From an uncultured Phascolarctobacterium sp. (lineage in GTDB: Bacteria; Bacillota; Negativicutes; Acidaminococcales; Acidaminococcaceae), in assembly GCA_945949475.1 (NCBI GenBank), contig CAMFET010000001.1, positions 1 through 41,570 on the forward strand: a DNA stretch of 41,570 nt, written 5' to 3'. Numbering within the stretch: the stretch's first letter is position 1; every line of letters begins with the position of its first letter. This document shows, in pieces, positions 12,516 through 19,969 of this stretch. Under the pieces are notes generated by a model. The model was given only the letters and a program-made list of their open reading frames with translations, was not told the DNA's origin and did no database searches. The position numbers were made by a program, and so were the translations under genes.

Positions 12516-12600
12516 GCAATGGATTGTGTTCTGGGCGCTGACGGCTGCCGTAGCTGTTAGCTGGTCAGTTATTTACTACCTGTATGGTAGGCAAAGATAA
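12508..12600 (+). CDS. 30-aa membrane microprotein
   Basis: Starts at an ATG that overlaps the stop region of the ATPase gene (translational coupling). One membrane helix (WIVFWALTAAVAVSWSVIYYLY) is followed by a basic GRQR tail, so it is probably inserted with the C-terminus inside. It fills the gap exactly between the ATPase and RecT genes. Not recognised. Confidence 0.55.
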   Translation: MSEQWIVFWALTAAVAVSWSVIYYLYGRQR

Positions 12601-12612
12601 GGAGGATAAAAA

Positions 12613-13347
12613 ATGGCAGAAGAAAAACAATTGAGTAATTACGAGGTGAGCATGTATAACGCTCGTGGCCTCAACGCTATGATGGCGCTGGCCCAGAACC
12701 TCTCCGAGGCAACTATTATCCCGGAGACGTTCCAGGGCAAACCGGCAAACGTATTGATCGCGCTTAACATGGCGCAGCGCATGGGAGCAGACCCGTTGAT
12801 GGTGATGCAAAACATGTATATTGTCTACGGCAACCCGAGCTGGTCGACAAAATTTATGGTCGCTTGCTTTAACAGCTGTGGACGTTTTAGCTCTATCAAA
12901 TATGAGTTTACCGGTACGCCGGGCCATGATGACTACGGCTGCCGTGCATGGGCAACGGAATATGCTACAGGCGAGCGTGTGCAGGGTATCAATGTTACCT
13001 TGGCCATGGCAAAAGCCGAGGGCTGGATGAGCAAAAAGGGCAGCAAGTGGCAGACCATGCCGGATCTGATGCTGCAATATCGCGCAGCAACCTTTTTAAT
13101 CCGCACCGTCGCTCCTGAAATCAGCATGGGCCTTCAATCCACCGAGGAGCTGGAGGACAGTCACGAGGTTAAGCCTGCTCAAGGTTTTGTAGCTCAGGCT
13201 GCAGCTCTTAAGAGTGAGGCTACCGCCATTACCGAGCACGCTCAGACGATTGATGTACCGGCTCCTGCCGTTGAGGCTCAACCTGCCCAAGAGCCTGTAC
13301 AGCAAACACCGCAAGCCAAACGCGGTCCTGCATGGGCAGCTAAATGA
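12613..13347 (+). CDS. recT: RecT-family ssDNA-annealing protein
   Basis: 244 aa. The core matches phage RecT proteins: KPANVLIALNMAQRMGADPLMVMQNMY near residue 40, PSWSTKFMVACFN near 75, and the end of the annealing domain (PDLMLQYRAATFLIRT) near 160. The last 50-60 residues are a flexible Ala/Pro/Gln tail ending in KRGPAWAAK, probably a partner-binding tail. It anneals complementary single strands in phage recombination. AAGGAGG precedes the ATG. Confidence 0.9.
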   Translation: MAEEKQLSNYEVSMYNARGLNAMMALAQNLSEATIIPETFQGKPANVLIALNMAQRMGADPLMVMQNMYIVYGNPSWSTKFMVACFNSCGRFSSIKYEFTGTPGHDDYGCRAWATEYATGERVQGINVTLAMAKAEGWMSKKGSKWQTMPDLMLQYRAATFLIRTVAPEISMGLQSTEELEDSHEVKPAQGFVAQAAALKSEATAITEHAQTIDVPAPAVEAQPAQEPVQQTPQAKRGPAWAAK

Positions 13348-14075
13348 TAGAGGTTGAGGCAATCGCCTCCTCCAGCAACGGTAACTGCTACCGCTTAATC
13401 AGCGGCACGCACGAGCTGCTGCTGGAGGCAGGCCTCCCGCTCAAAGCCATCAAAGAGGCCGTCAAATTCCAGTTGGGCAGGCTGGACGGCTGCCTTTTAT
13501 CCCATGAGCACAGCGACCATAGCGCCAGCGTGGCGCAGCTGCTGCATGCAGGGGTAGATGTCTACATGACCACCGGCACAGCTAAGGCGCTGAGTGAGCA
13601 GGCAAAAGGAGCCTGCGTGATGCTCAAAGGCGATGATGATGCATACAGAGCTTTTAGCATTGGCAAACATTGGACCATAAAGCCGTTTGCGACATATCAC
13701 GATGCCAATGAGCCGGTAGGCTTTATCATCAGCGACAGAGATGATGTGCTGCTGTTTGCGACCGACACATATATGATGCCACCGTTTAGCGTCAAGGCTT
13801 TTGGCCAGATAATGATTGAGTGCAATTATCTGCCTGAGCGTGTGGATGAGCGCATTGCAAGCGGTGATATCAGTAGCAAGCAGGCAGCTCGTCTGCTGCA
13901 CAGTCACATGAGCTTAGGCATGTGCCTGGACTTCTTCCGGCGGAACGCTAAAGCTGTGAGCTATTGCCGTAAAATATTCCTGCTGCATGGCAGCAGGGCA
14001 AACGGAGATGCCAGAATTTTTAAAGAGGCTGTGCAGCGCGAAACAGGAAAGCCGGTGATTGTATGCACACCTTAA
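13344..14075 (+). CDS. MBL-fold metallo-hydrolase
   Basis: 243 aa. The hallmark SHEHSDH gives H54, H56, D58 and H59. Later metal ligands are likely in YHDANEP, ATDTY and SHMSLG, and HGSRAN resembles the C-terminal His motif. Close in style to YycJ-like phage MBL proteins found next to RecT, where a nuclease role is suspected. The start overlaps the RecT stop (ATGATAG), indicating coupling. The substrate is not deducible. Confidence 0.88.
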   Translation: MIEVEAIASSSNGNCYRLISGTHELLLEAGLPLKAIKEAVKFQLGRLDGCLLSHEHSDHSASVAQLLHAGVDVYMTTGTAKALSEQAKGACVMLKGDDDAYRAFSIGKHWTIKPFATYHDANEPVGFIISDRDDVLLFATDTYMMPPFSVKAFGQIMIECNYLPERVDERIASGDISSKQAARLLHSHMSLGMCLDFFRRNAKAVSYCRKIFLLHGSRANGDARIFKEAVQRETGKPVIVCTP

Positions 14076-14158
14076 GACGCAAACAATTAGTCAGATATGT
14101 TGCCGTGCCGGCAAGGCTCAGAGCCAGCAGGAGGAGGGAATATGACCGCAGACTATGA
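14063..14158 (+). CDS. Possible 31-aa basic peptide
   Basis: A small ORF that starts inside the end of the MBL gene and overlaps the next gene's start. It is very Arg-rich (MHTLRRKQLVRY ... RASRRREYDRRL). It has no clear Shine-Dalgarno of its own. It may be real, but the Shine-Dalgarno of the following gene (AGGAGGAGGG) lies within it and could by itself produce the Arg run. Confidence 0.25.
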   Translation: MHTLRRKQLVRYVAVPARLRASRRREYDRRL

Positions 14159-14789
14159 GGAGTTTTTAACTCCTGAAGAAATCGAGGAGCAGGACGATGC
14201 AGCTCCGGCTGCCGGAAATATAGATCCGACATTTAAAGACCAGCACTCGGAGGGTGCCCGCATCTTTTTCGATGGTGCTTTTGATTACACCGTTGCTAAT
14301 GGCCGCTATACGCCGCTTGCGCGCGCCATGTGGAAGCGCTTCAGCGAGCTGCATGACTGTAACCCCTCGACTATCCTGTTTGTGATAGCCGAGAAGGGCA
14401 AGGCGATGTATCGCGATAAGCCTAAATTTGTTGATGTTGCTGTGCTGGGCGGGCGCTGGCAGGAAATCCTTAAACAGGTTACCGGCTTAACATTTACGCA
14501 CGTTATCACCATTTATCAGGACAACGTCGATAAATATGAGCAAAGTTATGAGCAAATGCTTGTCCATCTGTATAATGCGCTGCGTCAAATCAAAAGCGAC
14601 GGTACCCTGCGTGGTTACGATATCCATGCTTTTACCGAGGTTTACGCCAACCTCAAAGCCGGATGGGATAAAGAGGGCTGCATCATCCCCAACCTGATTG
14701 ATACAGGCGATTGGATTGGTATGAGGCAGCTGCAGGGCAATCTGTTTGAGGACCGCAGCGGCGAGAATGCAGCCGCCAAGGATTTTTAA
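14142..14789 (+). CDS. Phage metallopeptidase-like protein without HExxH
   Basis: 215 aa. The overall pattern resembles the putative phage metallopeptidase family (PhageMetallopep): a surface strand ending in ILFVIAEKGKAM, a central strand THVITIYQDNVDKY, a helix at the active-site position and a closing GTLRGYDIHAFTEVYANLKAGW. The family normally has HELxH and then HDI; here the helix reads HLYNAL (142-147) and the later His is Tyr (Y159). Zinc hydrolysis is therefore unlikely, and it may be a binding or structural derivative. Strong AGGAGGAGGG Shine-Dalgarno. The family assignment is from memory of the motif pattern. Confidence 0.6.
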   Translation: MTADYEEFLTPEEIEEQDDAAPAAGNIDPTFKDQHSEGARIFFDGAFDYTVANGRYTPLARAMWKRFSELHDCNPSTILFVIAEKGKAMYRDKPKFVDVAVLGGRWQEILKQVTGLTFTHVITIYQDNVDKYEQSYEQMLVHLYNALRQIKSDGTLRGYDIHAFTEVYANLKAGWDKEGCIIPNLIDTGDWIGMRQLQGNLFEDRSGENAAAKDF

Positions 14790-14800
14790 GGTAACGAGCC

Positions 14801-15601
14801 ATGGAATGTCATAGCTTTGGAGTGGAGCTGGCAACAAAATACGGAATAGCTGAAGCTCTACTCCTCAGCTATTTCCGGTATTATATCGAGTCAGCCGAAA
14901 AGAAACAGGACCCGGATAAATTCCACGATGGCAGGTATTGGACTTACGCCAGCACGAGAGAGTTGGCAAGAAGATTTCCGTACATCAATAGGATAAAACT
15001 TCTTAGAGCCATCCAACATCTGGTTGATGAAAAACTGATTATCAAAGGCAATTTCAATAAACTGGCTTGGGATAAAACGTCTTGGTATGCGTTTACTGAA
15101 AAAGGCCTCCAAGAGCTGGAGGTGGTTCAAAATGAACCGAGGGTGGTTCAAAATGAACCGAGGGTGGTTCAAAATGAACCGACAATACCTATTCTATCCA
15201 CCTATTCAGTCTACCTAGGTAGTAGTGGTAATAAGCAAACCGATAACGCCGAAGCGGTTAACGATAACCATTTTCCCGGAACGAAACATGACCAAGAAAC
15301 ATACAACGAGGCTGTAAGCGCTTATGAGAAGCATATCAAAACGCCATTAACAGCCAGCGTTGTTGAGGAAATATGTGCTATCGTCGATGATTTTGGTTTA
15401 GAAGCCACCATATACGGCTTTAGGACGGCGTCCAGAAATAACGTGCGCAAGCTTGGTTACGTCGAGACATGCGCAAGGAATTACGTTGCTGGTGGTGATA
15501 AGCCTAAAAGGCAGCGGGGAAAGCCTAAAAATGATGTCACTGCCACGGCAGAGGCGATGAGAAAAATCTTAGAACAAAGCGGAGATGATTTATTTGGGTA
15601 A
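14801..15601 (+). CDS. Replication initiator / DnaD-like replisome organiser
   Basis: 266 aa. The N-terminal 100 residues form a winged-helix-like domain (ELARRFPYINRIKLLRAIQHLVDEKLIIKG). A linker follows with three tandem 7-residue repeats (VVQNEP[RT]), then a DnaD-like C-terminal region (TYNEAVSAYEKHI...VVEEICAIVDDFGLEATIYGFRTA...YVETCARNYV). Such proteins bind the phage origin and recruit the helicase loader, encoded immediately downstream. The repeats are encoded by 21-bp iterons that probably are the origin (15124-15180), as in lambda O. Confidence 0.85.
   Translation: MECHSFGVELATKYGIAEALLLSYFRYYIESAEKKQDPDKFHDGRYWTYASTRELARRFPYINRIKLLRAIQHLVDEKLIIKGNFNKLAWDKTSWYAFTEKGLQELEVVQNEPRVVQNEPRVVQNEPTIPILSTYSVYLGSSGNKQTDNAEAVNDNHFPGTKHDQETYNEAVSAYEKHIKTPLTASVVEEICAIVDDFGLEATIYGFRTASRNNVRKLGYVETCARNYVAGGDKPKRQRGKPKNDVTATAEAMRKILEQSGDDLFG
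15124..15180 (+). repeat. Three 21-bp iterons, candidate replication origin
   Basis: GGTTCAAAATGAACC occurs at 15124-15138, 15145-15159 and 15166-15180, a 21-bp period (two helical turns). Each is a perfect palindrome around AAA. They lie inside the initiator gene, as do the origin iterons of lambdoid phages. A DnaA-box-like CTATCCACC (about 7 of 9) and AT-rich DNA follow, with a CTACCTAGGTAG palindrome near 15211. Confidence 0.75.
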
Positions 15602-16259
15602 CAGCGAAGCCGAAGCACGCATCAGAATTATAGCAACATTGTTTGGAGCTTATGGGCAGGCTGTTGACGGCCAACGCCCTAGTATTTACGTAAAAATGCT
15701 TAAAGATATACCCGTCAATGTTCTGGAGAGAGCGTGCCAAAAAATAATCTTAGAAAACAAATTTCTCCCCAGCATCGCAGAAGTTGTTGAAGCCAGCAGA
15801 AGCCTGGTCGGAACGGCAGATGATGACAGCCGCATCCGTGAATGGGACGAAGCGTGGGCGGAGATTGAGAGGGCGATGCAGGCGACTCCTTGGGGGCAGT
15901 ATCCCACGTTTAGCCGCCCGGAGATTGCTCAGGCTGTGGCCAGCTTTGGCTGGCACGACCTGCAGATGACGCTGGCTGAGGATATGCCTACTGTAAGGGC
16001 TCAGGTCCGCCGTATGTACGAGGACGTTTGCAAACGCACCAAGGAGCGCGGCAGCAACGAGTATATCCTGGGCAAAAGCAAAACCGGGCTGCTGCAGCCT
16101 GCCGCAAAGATTGAGCCTAGAGCCTTGAGGCAGGCAAACAATGGCGGCGGTTTGGAGAGCGTCGGCGCTCTTATGGGCACGATGGCAGCTCCTACCAGCG
16201 CAGCAGCCATCACCTTTGATGAGTGGCGCAAGCATCACGGCAAGGAGAAAGAAAGATGA
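15585..16259 (+). CDS. Helicase loader (G39P-like)
   Basis: 224 aa. The N-terminal half resembles the G39P/helicase-loader domain (ARIRIIATLFGAYGQAVDGQRPSIYVKMLKDIPVNVLERACQKIILENKFLPSIAEVVEA). In phage SPP1 this protein delivers the replicative helicase to the initiator-bound origin. It overlaps the initiator gene by 17 nt. ATG 15585 touches GGAG directly, so TTG 15594, 9 nt from that GGAG, may be the true start. No helicase gene is visible, so a host DnaB-type helicase is probably used. Confidence 0.8.
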   Translation: MIYLGNSEAEARIRIIATLFGAYGQAVDGQRPSIYVKMLKDIPVNVLERACQKIILENKFLPSIAEVVEASRSLVGTADDDSRIREWDEAWAEIERAMQATPWGQYPTFSRPEIAQAVASFGWHDLQMTLAEDMPTVRAQVRRMYEDVCKRTKERGSNEYILGKSKTGLLQPAAKIEPRALRQANNGGGLESVGALMGTMAAPTSAAAITFDEWRKHHGKEKER

Positions 16260-16474
16260 GTAGCGGCTGCTGCAAAGACTGCCAAAAGCGTCATGTTGCA
16301 TGCCACGCTCACTGCGATACATACAAAAAATGGCGCGCTGAACTGGACAAGGTTAATGACATCATCCGGATGGAAAAAGTTAAAGATGGCTACATCATGG
16401 AGGCCAAATGCGCAAGCCTGATAAGACAGGCGATGTTTTATAAAGCTTTGGGCTGCAAAAAGCCCAGGTATTAA
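16256..16474 (+). CDS. Small Cys/His-rich phage protein
   Basis: 72 aa. The N-terminus (SGCCKDCQKRHVACHAHCDTYKKW) is a Cys/His cluster of the kind common in Firmicutes phage early regions (C-x2-C ... C-H-x2-C), likely a zinc knuckle. A helical tail follows. ATG 16256 overlaps the end of the loader gene behind GGAGAAAG. Function unknown. Confidence 0.75.
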   Translation: MSSGCCKDCQKRHVACHAHCDTYKKWRAELDKVNDIIRMEKVKDGYIMEAKCASLIRQAMFYKALGCKKPRY

Positions 16475-16542
16475 TCAGCCACCCACGGCCAGCAGCATAA
16501 CCCTGAACCGTGAAGTATATACAAGCAAGCACAAAGAAGTAT

Positions 16543-16571
16543 CGGGAGGCCGGTTGCGCAGTCGCCTCCCG
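16543..16571 (+). promoter_or_regulatory. GC-rich hairpin in a 129-bp gap
   Basis: CGGGAGGC (16543-16550) pairs perfectly with GCCTCCCG (16564-16571) over a 13-nt loop. There is no T-run, so it is probably a processing or translation-modulating element rather than a terminator. I see nothing else in the gap 16475-16603 except the next gene's AAAGGAG. Confidence 0.5.
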
Positions 16572-16603
16572 CCCTGGTGGGGGCTTACGAAAGGAGAAAA
16601 ATA

Positions 16604-16969
16604 ATGGATTTTAAAGAAGAACAGCAAGATGCCTTAAGTGAGGACAATATGACGGCATACATCAACGCAAAAGCCGGTGAGCTCATGGATCTGATGGAGC
16701 GCAAGCATGACCAGTACGCAAACGATGACGACCTGGCCAACTTCCGCGCCGGTGCGCTGCTGCACTCTGGCAGCGGTGATTACTATGACATGTATGAGGA
16801 GAGCAAAGCCTATTGCCGTAAGCACATCGCTCATGTGTATGGCAAAGGCCAGGATATCAACATTGATAAGCTCATGGAGAGCTTGGGCGATATCGTCGTT
16901 TACTCCCTAATCCAGATGTACATGGTAGAAAAGCATTACATGGTGTGTCGTGAGATGCTGGGGGAATAA
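16604..16969 (+). CDS. DUF1599/Nmad1-like protein
   Basis: 121 aa. The pattern ERKHDQYANDDDLANFRAGALLH ... AYCRKHIAHVYG ... DKLMESLGDIVVYSLIQ resembles DUF1599 (nucleotide-modification-associated domain 1), small all-helical proteins related to MazG-like folds. A role in nucleotide metabolism is plausible; the assignment is by motif pattern. ATG 16604 follows AAAGGAG by about 9 nt. Confidence 0.6.
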   Translation: MDFKEEQQDALSEDNMTAYINAKAGELMDLMERKHDQYANDDDLANFRAGALLHSGSGDYYDMYEESKAYCRKHIAHVYGKGQDINIDKLMESLGDIVVYSLIQMYMVEKHYMVCREMLGE

Positions 16970-16972
16970 AAA

Positions 16973-17452
16973 ATGATACTGTATAGAGTCGTTAGCGAGG
17001 CTGAGCTGGCTGCATATCTTAAAGGCCAGAACATTAAGCCGGGAAAAGATTGCGTACCTAACAACAACAGCTGGAAGCGCCCTAAAGTCTGCTTTTTTGG
17101 GACGGCAAATAATTGCACTCACTGGCAGCCTATCTGTGCTGGCCATGTGATTGTTAAACTGGATGTACGCGGTACCTACATGAAAATCAAAAAAGGCTGG
17201 GGAATTTATCCGGACTTCGACGCGCCGGAACAACCGGAATGGACAGGCGATTTGATGACGGACATACAGGAGGTCATGCTTAAGCAGAAAACAGTCCGCG
17301 TTAAAGAGTACGGCGTAGGCGCTTACAATAAGCGTAATGCCTATTTGAGGGATTGGTCGTTTGTGTGGGGTAGAGATTATATACACTTTGAAAAAGGTGG
17401 GATTGTACCTCGCTTGCCGGGCTATGATGATTTGCTGGAGGGAGAAAAATGA
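16973..17452 (+). CDS. Hypothetical protein
   Basis: 159 aa beginning ILYRVVSEAELAAYL, rich in Trp, Tyr and Lys and lacking membrane segments. The YRVVSEAEL opening and a later FFGTANNCTHWQ followed by IVKLDV are faintly like ADP-ribosyltransferase-fold proteins, but I cannot identify catalytic residues. It overlaps the next gene by 4 nt (ATGA). Confidence 0.6.
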   Translation: MILYRVVSEAELAAYLKGQNIKPGKDCVPNNNSWKRPKVCFFGTANNCTHWQPICAGHVIVKLDVRGTYMKIKKGWGIYPDFDAPEQPEWTGDLMTDIQEVMLKQKTVRVKEYGVGAYNKRNAYLRDWSFVWGRDYIHFEKGGIVPRLPGYDDLLEGEK

Positions 17453-17988
17453 AAGAGTCAAGATACATGGCCAGCACAGAGCTCAATCAGCTCATGTGGC
17501 TGAGCGCTGCTGTACAGGCCTTGGAGAAAATTCTCAAAGATGACAGTACCCAAAACAAAAGTTGGCGGCGCTGGCTGAGCATGGCCAAAACTTACACGCA
17601 CAAGGTTATTAATGACCGCATGAGTAAACTGGACCCGGTCGAAGAAGTCAAGGTGGTGCGTCGCGTGGAGAAAACAGCCATTAAGGTGGCTCATTACGAT
17701 GATTTCCGCTATGACAGGAGCGACAGCGAGCGTCTGGTGACCATCAGCCAGTCTGATTTTTTGGATTTAGTCGACGGCGCAAGCCTCAACTGTTACGCCT
17801 GCCCTCAGGGCGACGTGGTCAAGGATTGCCCAAGACGTAAGATGTTCCACCGCCTCGGACTGCAGGTGCATGCGCTGAGAGAAAACCCAGCGCCGGGTGA
17901 ATGTGAATTTAGATACGAAAACGAACAAAGGGCGGTAACGCCTCAGTATAAAGCTCTAAAAAAGGAGCTTATCGACCAATTACCTTAA
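17449..17988 (+). CDS. DUF5651-like phage protein
   Basis: 179 aa. A helical N-terminal part (KSWRRWLSMAKTYTHKVINDRMSKL) is followed by a Cys-rich C-terminal module, CYACPQGDVVKDCPRRKMFHRLGLQ ... GECEFRYENE, which matches the layout of DUF5651, a family of unknown function in Firmicutes phages. The four cysteines probably bind zinc. It is coupled to the preceding gene by ATGA. Confidence 0.68.
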   Translation: MKESRYMASTELNQLMWLSAAVQALEKILKDDSTQNKSWRRWLSMAKTYTHKVINDRMSKLDPVEEVKVVRRVEKTAIKVAHYDDFRYDRSDSERLVTISQSDFLDLVDGASLNCYACPQGDVVKDCPRRKMFHRLGLQVHALRENPAPGECEFRYENEQRAVTPQYKALKKELIDQLP

Positions 17989-18000
17989 GGGAGTGAGAGC

Positions 18001-18354
18001 ATGGGAGTAAACAGAGCACTCCGGAGAGCTGCTGCCAGAAAGGCATTTAAGCAGGATGTTAAGATGAGCGACCTCGACAAGACGTTTTGCAACATCGCCA
18101 AAGAGGAGGCCACCAACAAGCTGATAACCAGCATCACGTTTACAATGATGCGCGCGGTGTGTCTGGTACTGATGAACGATTTTAAAGCCATCCAGAAAAA
18201 GGACACCCGTATAGAAAACATGGTCAATCTGGCGCATGAGTACGTCGTGAAGATTAAACGCAAGGAGCTTAGCCCCGGCGACATTGATGTTATCGCGGAT
18301 GTAGAAGCTGCCATGAAGCAGCGCGTAGAGGAGGAGAGCAATGAGAATGATTAG
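18001..18354 (+). CDS. Hypothetical phage protein
   Basis: 117 aa, basic and helical, starting GVNRALRRAAARKAFKQDVKM. A GGGAGTGAG Shine-Dalgarno precedes the ATG. It overlaps the next gene by 14 nt. It looks like a soluble DNA- or protein-binding early factor, but I recognise no family. Confidence 0.65.
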   Translation: MGVNRALRRAAARKAFKQDVKMSDLDKTFCNIAKEEATNKLITSITFTMMRAVCLVLMNDFKAIQKKDTRIENMVNLAHEYVVKIKRKELSPGDIDVIADVEAAMKQRVEEESNEND

Positions 18355-18652
18355 TTATAAGCAGCATGCAGAGCTGCTGAAGAAGCTGAGTAAACAAATC
18401 AGCTATCTGCAATACTTTTTGCCGTGGGACGTAGGCATGCCGATGCTTACAACGGTTAACGGTCAGGTAGGCGTTTACCAAACGTATCACCCAATCACTG
18501 AGAAATACGCAGACATCCGCCAACGTATGGCGGAAAAGGTTGAGGCTGTTCCGGAGCTGGCGGAAAGTCAACCGGAAGTGATTGGCAGCCATTACGACGT
18601 TCCGATTTTTACGCTGTATAGAAAGGAGCGCAAAGGTAGATGGCAATATTAA
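18341..18652 (+). CDS. Hypothetical phage protein
   Basis: 103 aa, mixed composition (SYKQHAELLKKLSKQISYLQYFLPWDVGMPMLTT). GAGGAGAG precedes the ATG. It ends inside the start of the small membrane protein gene (13-nt overlap). Not recognised. Confidence 0.6.
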   Translation: MRMISYKQHAELLKKLSKQISYLQYFLPWDVGMPMLTTVNGQVGVYQTYHPITEKYADIRQRMAEKVEAVPELAESQPEVIGSHYDVPIFTLYRKERKGRWQY

Positions 18653-18807
18653 GAGCTGTTGAACTGATGATGGGAGTTTTCCTCCTGATGCTGGCGACAG
18701 TAATGTTTAGATGGTGGCTGGAAACCGACGATCCTGAATTGCGCTTAGTGCAAATTGCGTTATATGCGCTGTTGGGTATCACGATCATTGCAAATAATTG
18801 GAGGTGA
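18640..18807 (+). CDS. 55-aa membrane protein with two helices
   Basis: Two hydrophobic helices (LMMGVFLLMLATVMF, about 9-23, and LVQIALYALLGITIIA, about 36-51) linked by an acidic loop (ETDDPE), ending NNWR. AAAGGAG precedes the ATG. Two-helix microproteins like this can be antiholins, exclusion factors or pore formers; nothing here selects one. Confidence 0.6.
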   Translation: MAILRAVELMMGVFLLMLATVMFRWWLETDDPELRLVQIALYALLGITIIANNWR

Positions 18808-18813
18808 TAAGTA

Positions 18814-19056
18814 ATGAGCGGCCGTTACATTTATAAGGATAAAGTGCTGTTTGTCCGTCAGGACCTGAGCTGCAAATATAAGATTTTCGCAAAGCCTATT
18901 GACGCAGTCAGTGACACGATTAGAGCGCATGTGCATCGCTTTGCGGGCACGAATCCTGCAGGCTATGATACGTTCGCCGAGGCGCAAGTTGTGTTAGACA
19001 TTGAAGCGCAGCGCAAAGGATATAAGGTGCTTAACAATGGCAAGCAAGGAGCTTAA
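18814..19056 (+). CDS. Hypothetical phage protein
   Basis: 80 aa (YIYKDKVLFVRQDLSCKYKIFAKP ... GYDTFAEAQVVLDIEAQRKGYKVL). Its last 20 nt overlap the next gene. GGAGGTGATAAGTA precedes the ATG. The closing AEAQVVLD...AQRKGY segment is like those of small phage proteins that pair with zinc-ribbon partners, but no family is recognised. Confidence 0.65.
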   Translation: MSGRYIYKDKVLFVRQDLSCKYKIFAKPIDAVSDTIRAHVHRFAGTNPAGYDTFAEAQVVLDIEAQRKGYKVLNNGKQGA

Positions 19057-19363
19057 AGAGGAGCGCCGTGCTCAAGGGCTGTGTGTTTATTGTGGCCGTC
19101 CTGCTGTGATTAAGGCGGACGGTAAGCCAGCCCGCAGATGCGAGCTGTGCAGAGGCAGTCATGTTAGTAAAAAATACTACGCAAGGCATGGTATAGAGAG
19201 GCGCAGCAGAATTACAGGCAGATCACCAAGCAAGATAGATTCAGAACTTCGTAAACGGCGTCAGCCAGAAAGAGTCGTTTGCCCCGAATGTAAAATCAGA
19301 ACTAAAGCAGAGTATTGGTTCTGCCCGTGGTGCGGAACGGCGCTTCCAGAACCGGAGGAATAA
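19037..19363 (+). CDS. Zinc-finger protein with two Cys4 motifs
   Basis: 108 aa. CVYCGRP ... CELC near the N-terminus and CPECK ... CPWCGT at the C-terminus are two zinc ribbons joined by a basic segment (RRSRITGRSPSKIDSELRKRRQ). ATG 19037 overlaps the end of the preceding gene and follows CTTAACA without a strong Shine-Dalgarno, so coupling is likely. Probable nucleic-acid binding; function unknown. Confidence 0.68.
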   Translation: MASKELKEERRAQGLCVYCGRPAVIKADGKPARRCELCRGSHVSKKYYARHGIERRSRITGRSPSKIDSELRKRRQPERVVCPECKIRTKAEYWFCPWCGTALPEPEE

Positions 19364-19365
19364 TT

Positions 19366-19614
19366 GTGGATAATATTGATGTTGATAAGGCGCTGAAGCT
19401 GCAGCAGCCAATGCCGGTTAAGGCAATTGTTGTCCATCCCCGAAAACTAAGCTTTTTCTGGGAGGATGACGGGAAACCGACAGTGTTCTTTGAGCGAAAT
19501 GTACTTTATTATTGTCAGTGTTGTGGGGAGCTGATAGCGGATGAGTCGGGCGGTGTACCCATAAATACGAATTACTGTCCTAACTGTGGACAGAAGTTGT
19601 GGTGGAACAAATGA
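19366..19614 (+). CDS. Zinc-ribbon protein
   Basis: 82 aa from GTG 19366, with AGGAGG at optimal distance; there is no ATG in frame before residue 16. The C-terminal half has YYCQCCGEL ... NYCPNCGQKLWW, a rubredoxin-like ribbon. Not assigned further. Confidence 0.62.
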   Translation: MDNIDVDKALKLQQPMPVKAIVVHPRKLSFFWEDDGKPTVFFERNVLYYCQCCGELIADESGGVPINTNYCPNCGQKLWWNK

Positions 19615-19733
19615 TTAAGGCGCTGAATATTTTAATCGATTTTATTATGCTCCTGCTGATTATCGGTATACCCATCGTGTTGGGTGTCATGCTGGGGCTT
19701 GCGCTCGGGCGTTTATTGTGGCTGGCATGGTAA
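19611..19733 (+). CDS. 40-aa membrane microprotein
   Basis: Its ATG overlaps the preceding TGA (ATGA). Almost the whole sequence is hydrophobic (ILIDFIMLLLIIGIPIVLGVMLGLALGRLLWLAW), enough for one long or two short membrane helices. Not recognised. Confidence 0.55.
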   Translation: MIKALNILIDFIMLLLIIGIPIVLGVMLGLALGRLLWLAW

Positions 19734-19861
19734 AGCGTAGACAGCAAAAGCTGAAATATTATCGTTACTGCTTGCGTAAAGCACATCAGCTGTTCCGAGT
19801 GAGCGTTGTGGACTATGAAGTACATATGGAGATGAGGAGGAAGTGTAATGACGTTAGATGA
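19727..19861 (+). CDS. 44-aa basic protein
   Basis: Begins MVKRRQQKLKYYRYCLRKAHQL and overlaps the membrane microprotein by 7 nt. The high Lys/Arg content suggests binding to nucleic acid. Its last codons hold the Shine-Dalgarno and starts of two further overlapping ORFs. Confidence 0.5.
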   Translation: MVKRRQQKLKYYRYCLRKAHQLFRVSVVDYEVHMEMRRKCNDVR

Positions 19862-19952
19862 TTTTTGGCATTGCGCTGATTGTGGCGCTTATCCCGGTGG
19901 CTATTATTCAATGGATGGGCTTAATCGTGGCGATTATGGAGCGAGTACGTGA
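19848..19952 (+). CDS. Possible 34-aa peptide
   Basis: It has the best Shine-Dalgarno of this group (GAGGAGG, 7 nt before the ATG) and reads MTLDDFWHCADCGAYPGG..., with a single CxxC. It occupies nearly the same DNA as the membrane peptide at 19858-19956. At most one may be functional, or both are. Confidence 0.4.
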   Translation: MTLDDFWHCADCGAYPGGYYSMDGLNRGDYGAST

Positions 19953-19956
19953 TTAG
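19858..19956 (+). CDS. Possible 32-aa membrane microprotein
   Basis: Its ATG overlaps the stop of the basic protein gene (ATGA). It reads as one membrane helix (MIFGIALIVALIPVAIIQWMG...) and ends MERVRD. It is similar in character to the membrane peptides at 12508, 18640 and 19611. It has no Shine-Dalgarno of its own, so it depends on coupling. Confidence 0.4.
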   Translation: MIFGIALIVALIPVAIIQWMGLIVAIMERVRD

Positions 19957-19969
19957 AGAGGTGATAAAA

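Noticed and set aside
15124..15180. Short CRISPR array
   Set aside because: Three 21-bp units without variable spacers, in frame within a gene; they are iterons.
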